Assembly (NCBI GenBank): GCA_036339375.1
Contig: JAYZBC010000021.1
Span: 1-30,905, forward strand
From: JAYZBC01 sp036339375
GTDB taxonomy: Bacteria > Pseudomonadota > Alphaproteobacteria > MPNO01 > UBA2964
Direction: 5' to 3'
Length of the DNA: 30,905 nucleotides
The notes below the pieces were generated by a model. It was not told the DNA's origin and did no database searches. It saw only the letters and a program-made list of their open reading frames with translations. The position numbers and the translations under genes are program-made. Position 1 is the first letter of the stretch, and every line of letters starts with the position of its first letter. This document shows, piece after piece, positions 30,512 through 30,905 of this stretch.

Positions 30512-30905
30512 TTATTTTATGGTAGGAAGTCTTTTTTTGTGCCGCGCTATAAGGAGAGGTATTATCATCAAACATGCGAGAACAGCGAAACCTGCGTTCA
30601 CCCCATATACCCATTGCATAGCGGGTGCTATCACCTCTCGACCAGAGTCTTCAGTTAAACCAGCCGCAGAAGCTACCATTCCAGAGGCAGCGGCCCCGAA
30701 TGAAATCCCAATGTTCCGGATCGTTTGGACTGAAGTACCCGCCATATGATTTTCTGACTCCGGTACGATCGCTAATATTCGCTGAATGATAGGGTTATTG
30801 GTTGCGCCCAGACCAAGGCCCGTTAAACCAATTCCAATAGCGATTACTATTACGGGGCCCAAATCTACTGTAAGCGCGATACAAATGGTGGCCAACAACA
30901 TAAAG
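30512..30905 (-). CDS. MFS transporter, C-terminal part (cut by window edge)
   Basis: The last ~130 residues of a major facilitator superfamily protein. Three to four hydrophobic segments are visible, with GLGLGATNNPIIQRILAIVPESENHMAGTSVQTIRNIGISFGAA, the form of DHA2-type drug/metabolite exporters and related MFS members at their second half. The frame stays open to the right edge, so the true start lies outside the window. A 9-base hairpin follows the stop. The substrate cannot be judged from this part. Confidence 0.8.
   Translation of the reverse strand, partial: FMLLATICIALTVDLGPVIVIAIGIGLTGLGLGATNNPIIQRILAIVPESENHMAGTSVQTIRNIGISFGAAASGMVASAAGLTEDSGREVIAPAMQWVYGVNAGFAVLACLMIIPLLIARHKKRLPTIK

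Overview
The window looks like chromosomal DNA of a Gram-negative, probably marine, proteobacterium; I lean to an Alphaproteobacterium at low confidence. Supporting points are two TRAP-type transporter loci, Rieske and extradiol oxygenases, beta-class-like glutathione transferases, a CopA/CsoR-type pair, moderately AT-rich composition and good AGGAGG-type ribosome binding sites. There is no rRNA, tRNA, CRISPR array, insertion sequence or phage gene that I can support. Coding density is high; no gene-free stretch exceeds 300 bases.

Layout. (1) 45-1358 (+): TRAP large permease whose 5' end is broken by an in-frame stop, at the very edge of the window. (2) 1393-2400 (-): LigB-type extradiol dioxygenase. 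(3) 2572-11465 (+): nine co-directional genes: Rieske oxygenase, TauD-like Fe/2-oxoglutarate oxygenase, small 98-aa protein, second Rieske oxygenase, cupin, alpha/beta hydrolase, short-chain dehydrogenase-like protein, thiamine-diphosphate (TPP) enzyme and a heme-oxygenase-fold putative di-iron oxidase. (4) 11613-20421 (-): VOC-type extradiol dioxygenase, EamA exporter, copper ATPase with its CsoR/RcnR-family sensor, second TPP enzyme, AlkB-like DNA repair protein and amidohydrolase-2 protein. (5) 20718-23628 (+): complete TRAP operon (binding protein, hairpin, small and large permease). (6) 23760-24401 (-): glutathione transferase. (7) 24685-27569 (+): third Rieske oxygenase, SnoaL/NTF2-like protein and NahE-type hydratase-aldolase. 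(8) 27591-28232 (-): second glutathione transferase. (9) 28459-29877 (+): ICMT-like methyltransferase and an orphan PD-(D/E)XK nuclease. (10) 29929-30905 (-): small VOC protein and the C-terminal end of an MFS transporter cut by the window edge.

How the genes may work together. The content reads as a catabolic island for aromatic or aromatic-like carboxylic acids. TRAP systems would import the acid, and Rieske/2OG/di-iron oxygenases would hydroxylate or demethylate it. Two structurally unrelated extradiol dioxygenases would cleave catechol-type rings. The hydrolase, hydratase-aldolase, TPP enzymes and amidohydrolase would process keto-acid products. The actual substrates cannot be read from sequence. 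No ferredoxin or reductase for the Rieske enzymes lies in the window, and the only transcription regulator is the metal sensor beside copA.

The most interesting part is the nine-gene oxygenase cluster. It combines five different kinds of (putative) metal-dependent oxygen-chemistry or cupin proteins with a CADD/PqqC-like di-iron candidate, a dehydrogenase-fold protein that lacks the usual Tyr/Lys catalytic pair, and a small conserved-looking protein of unknown role.
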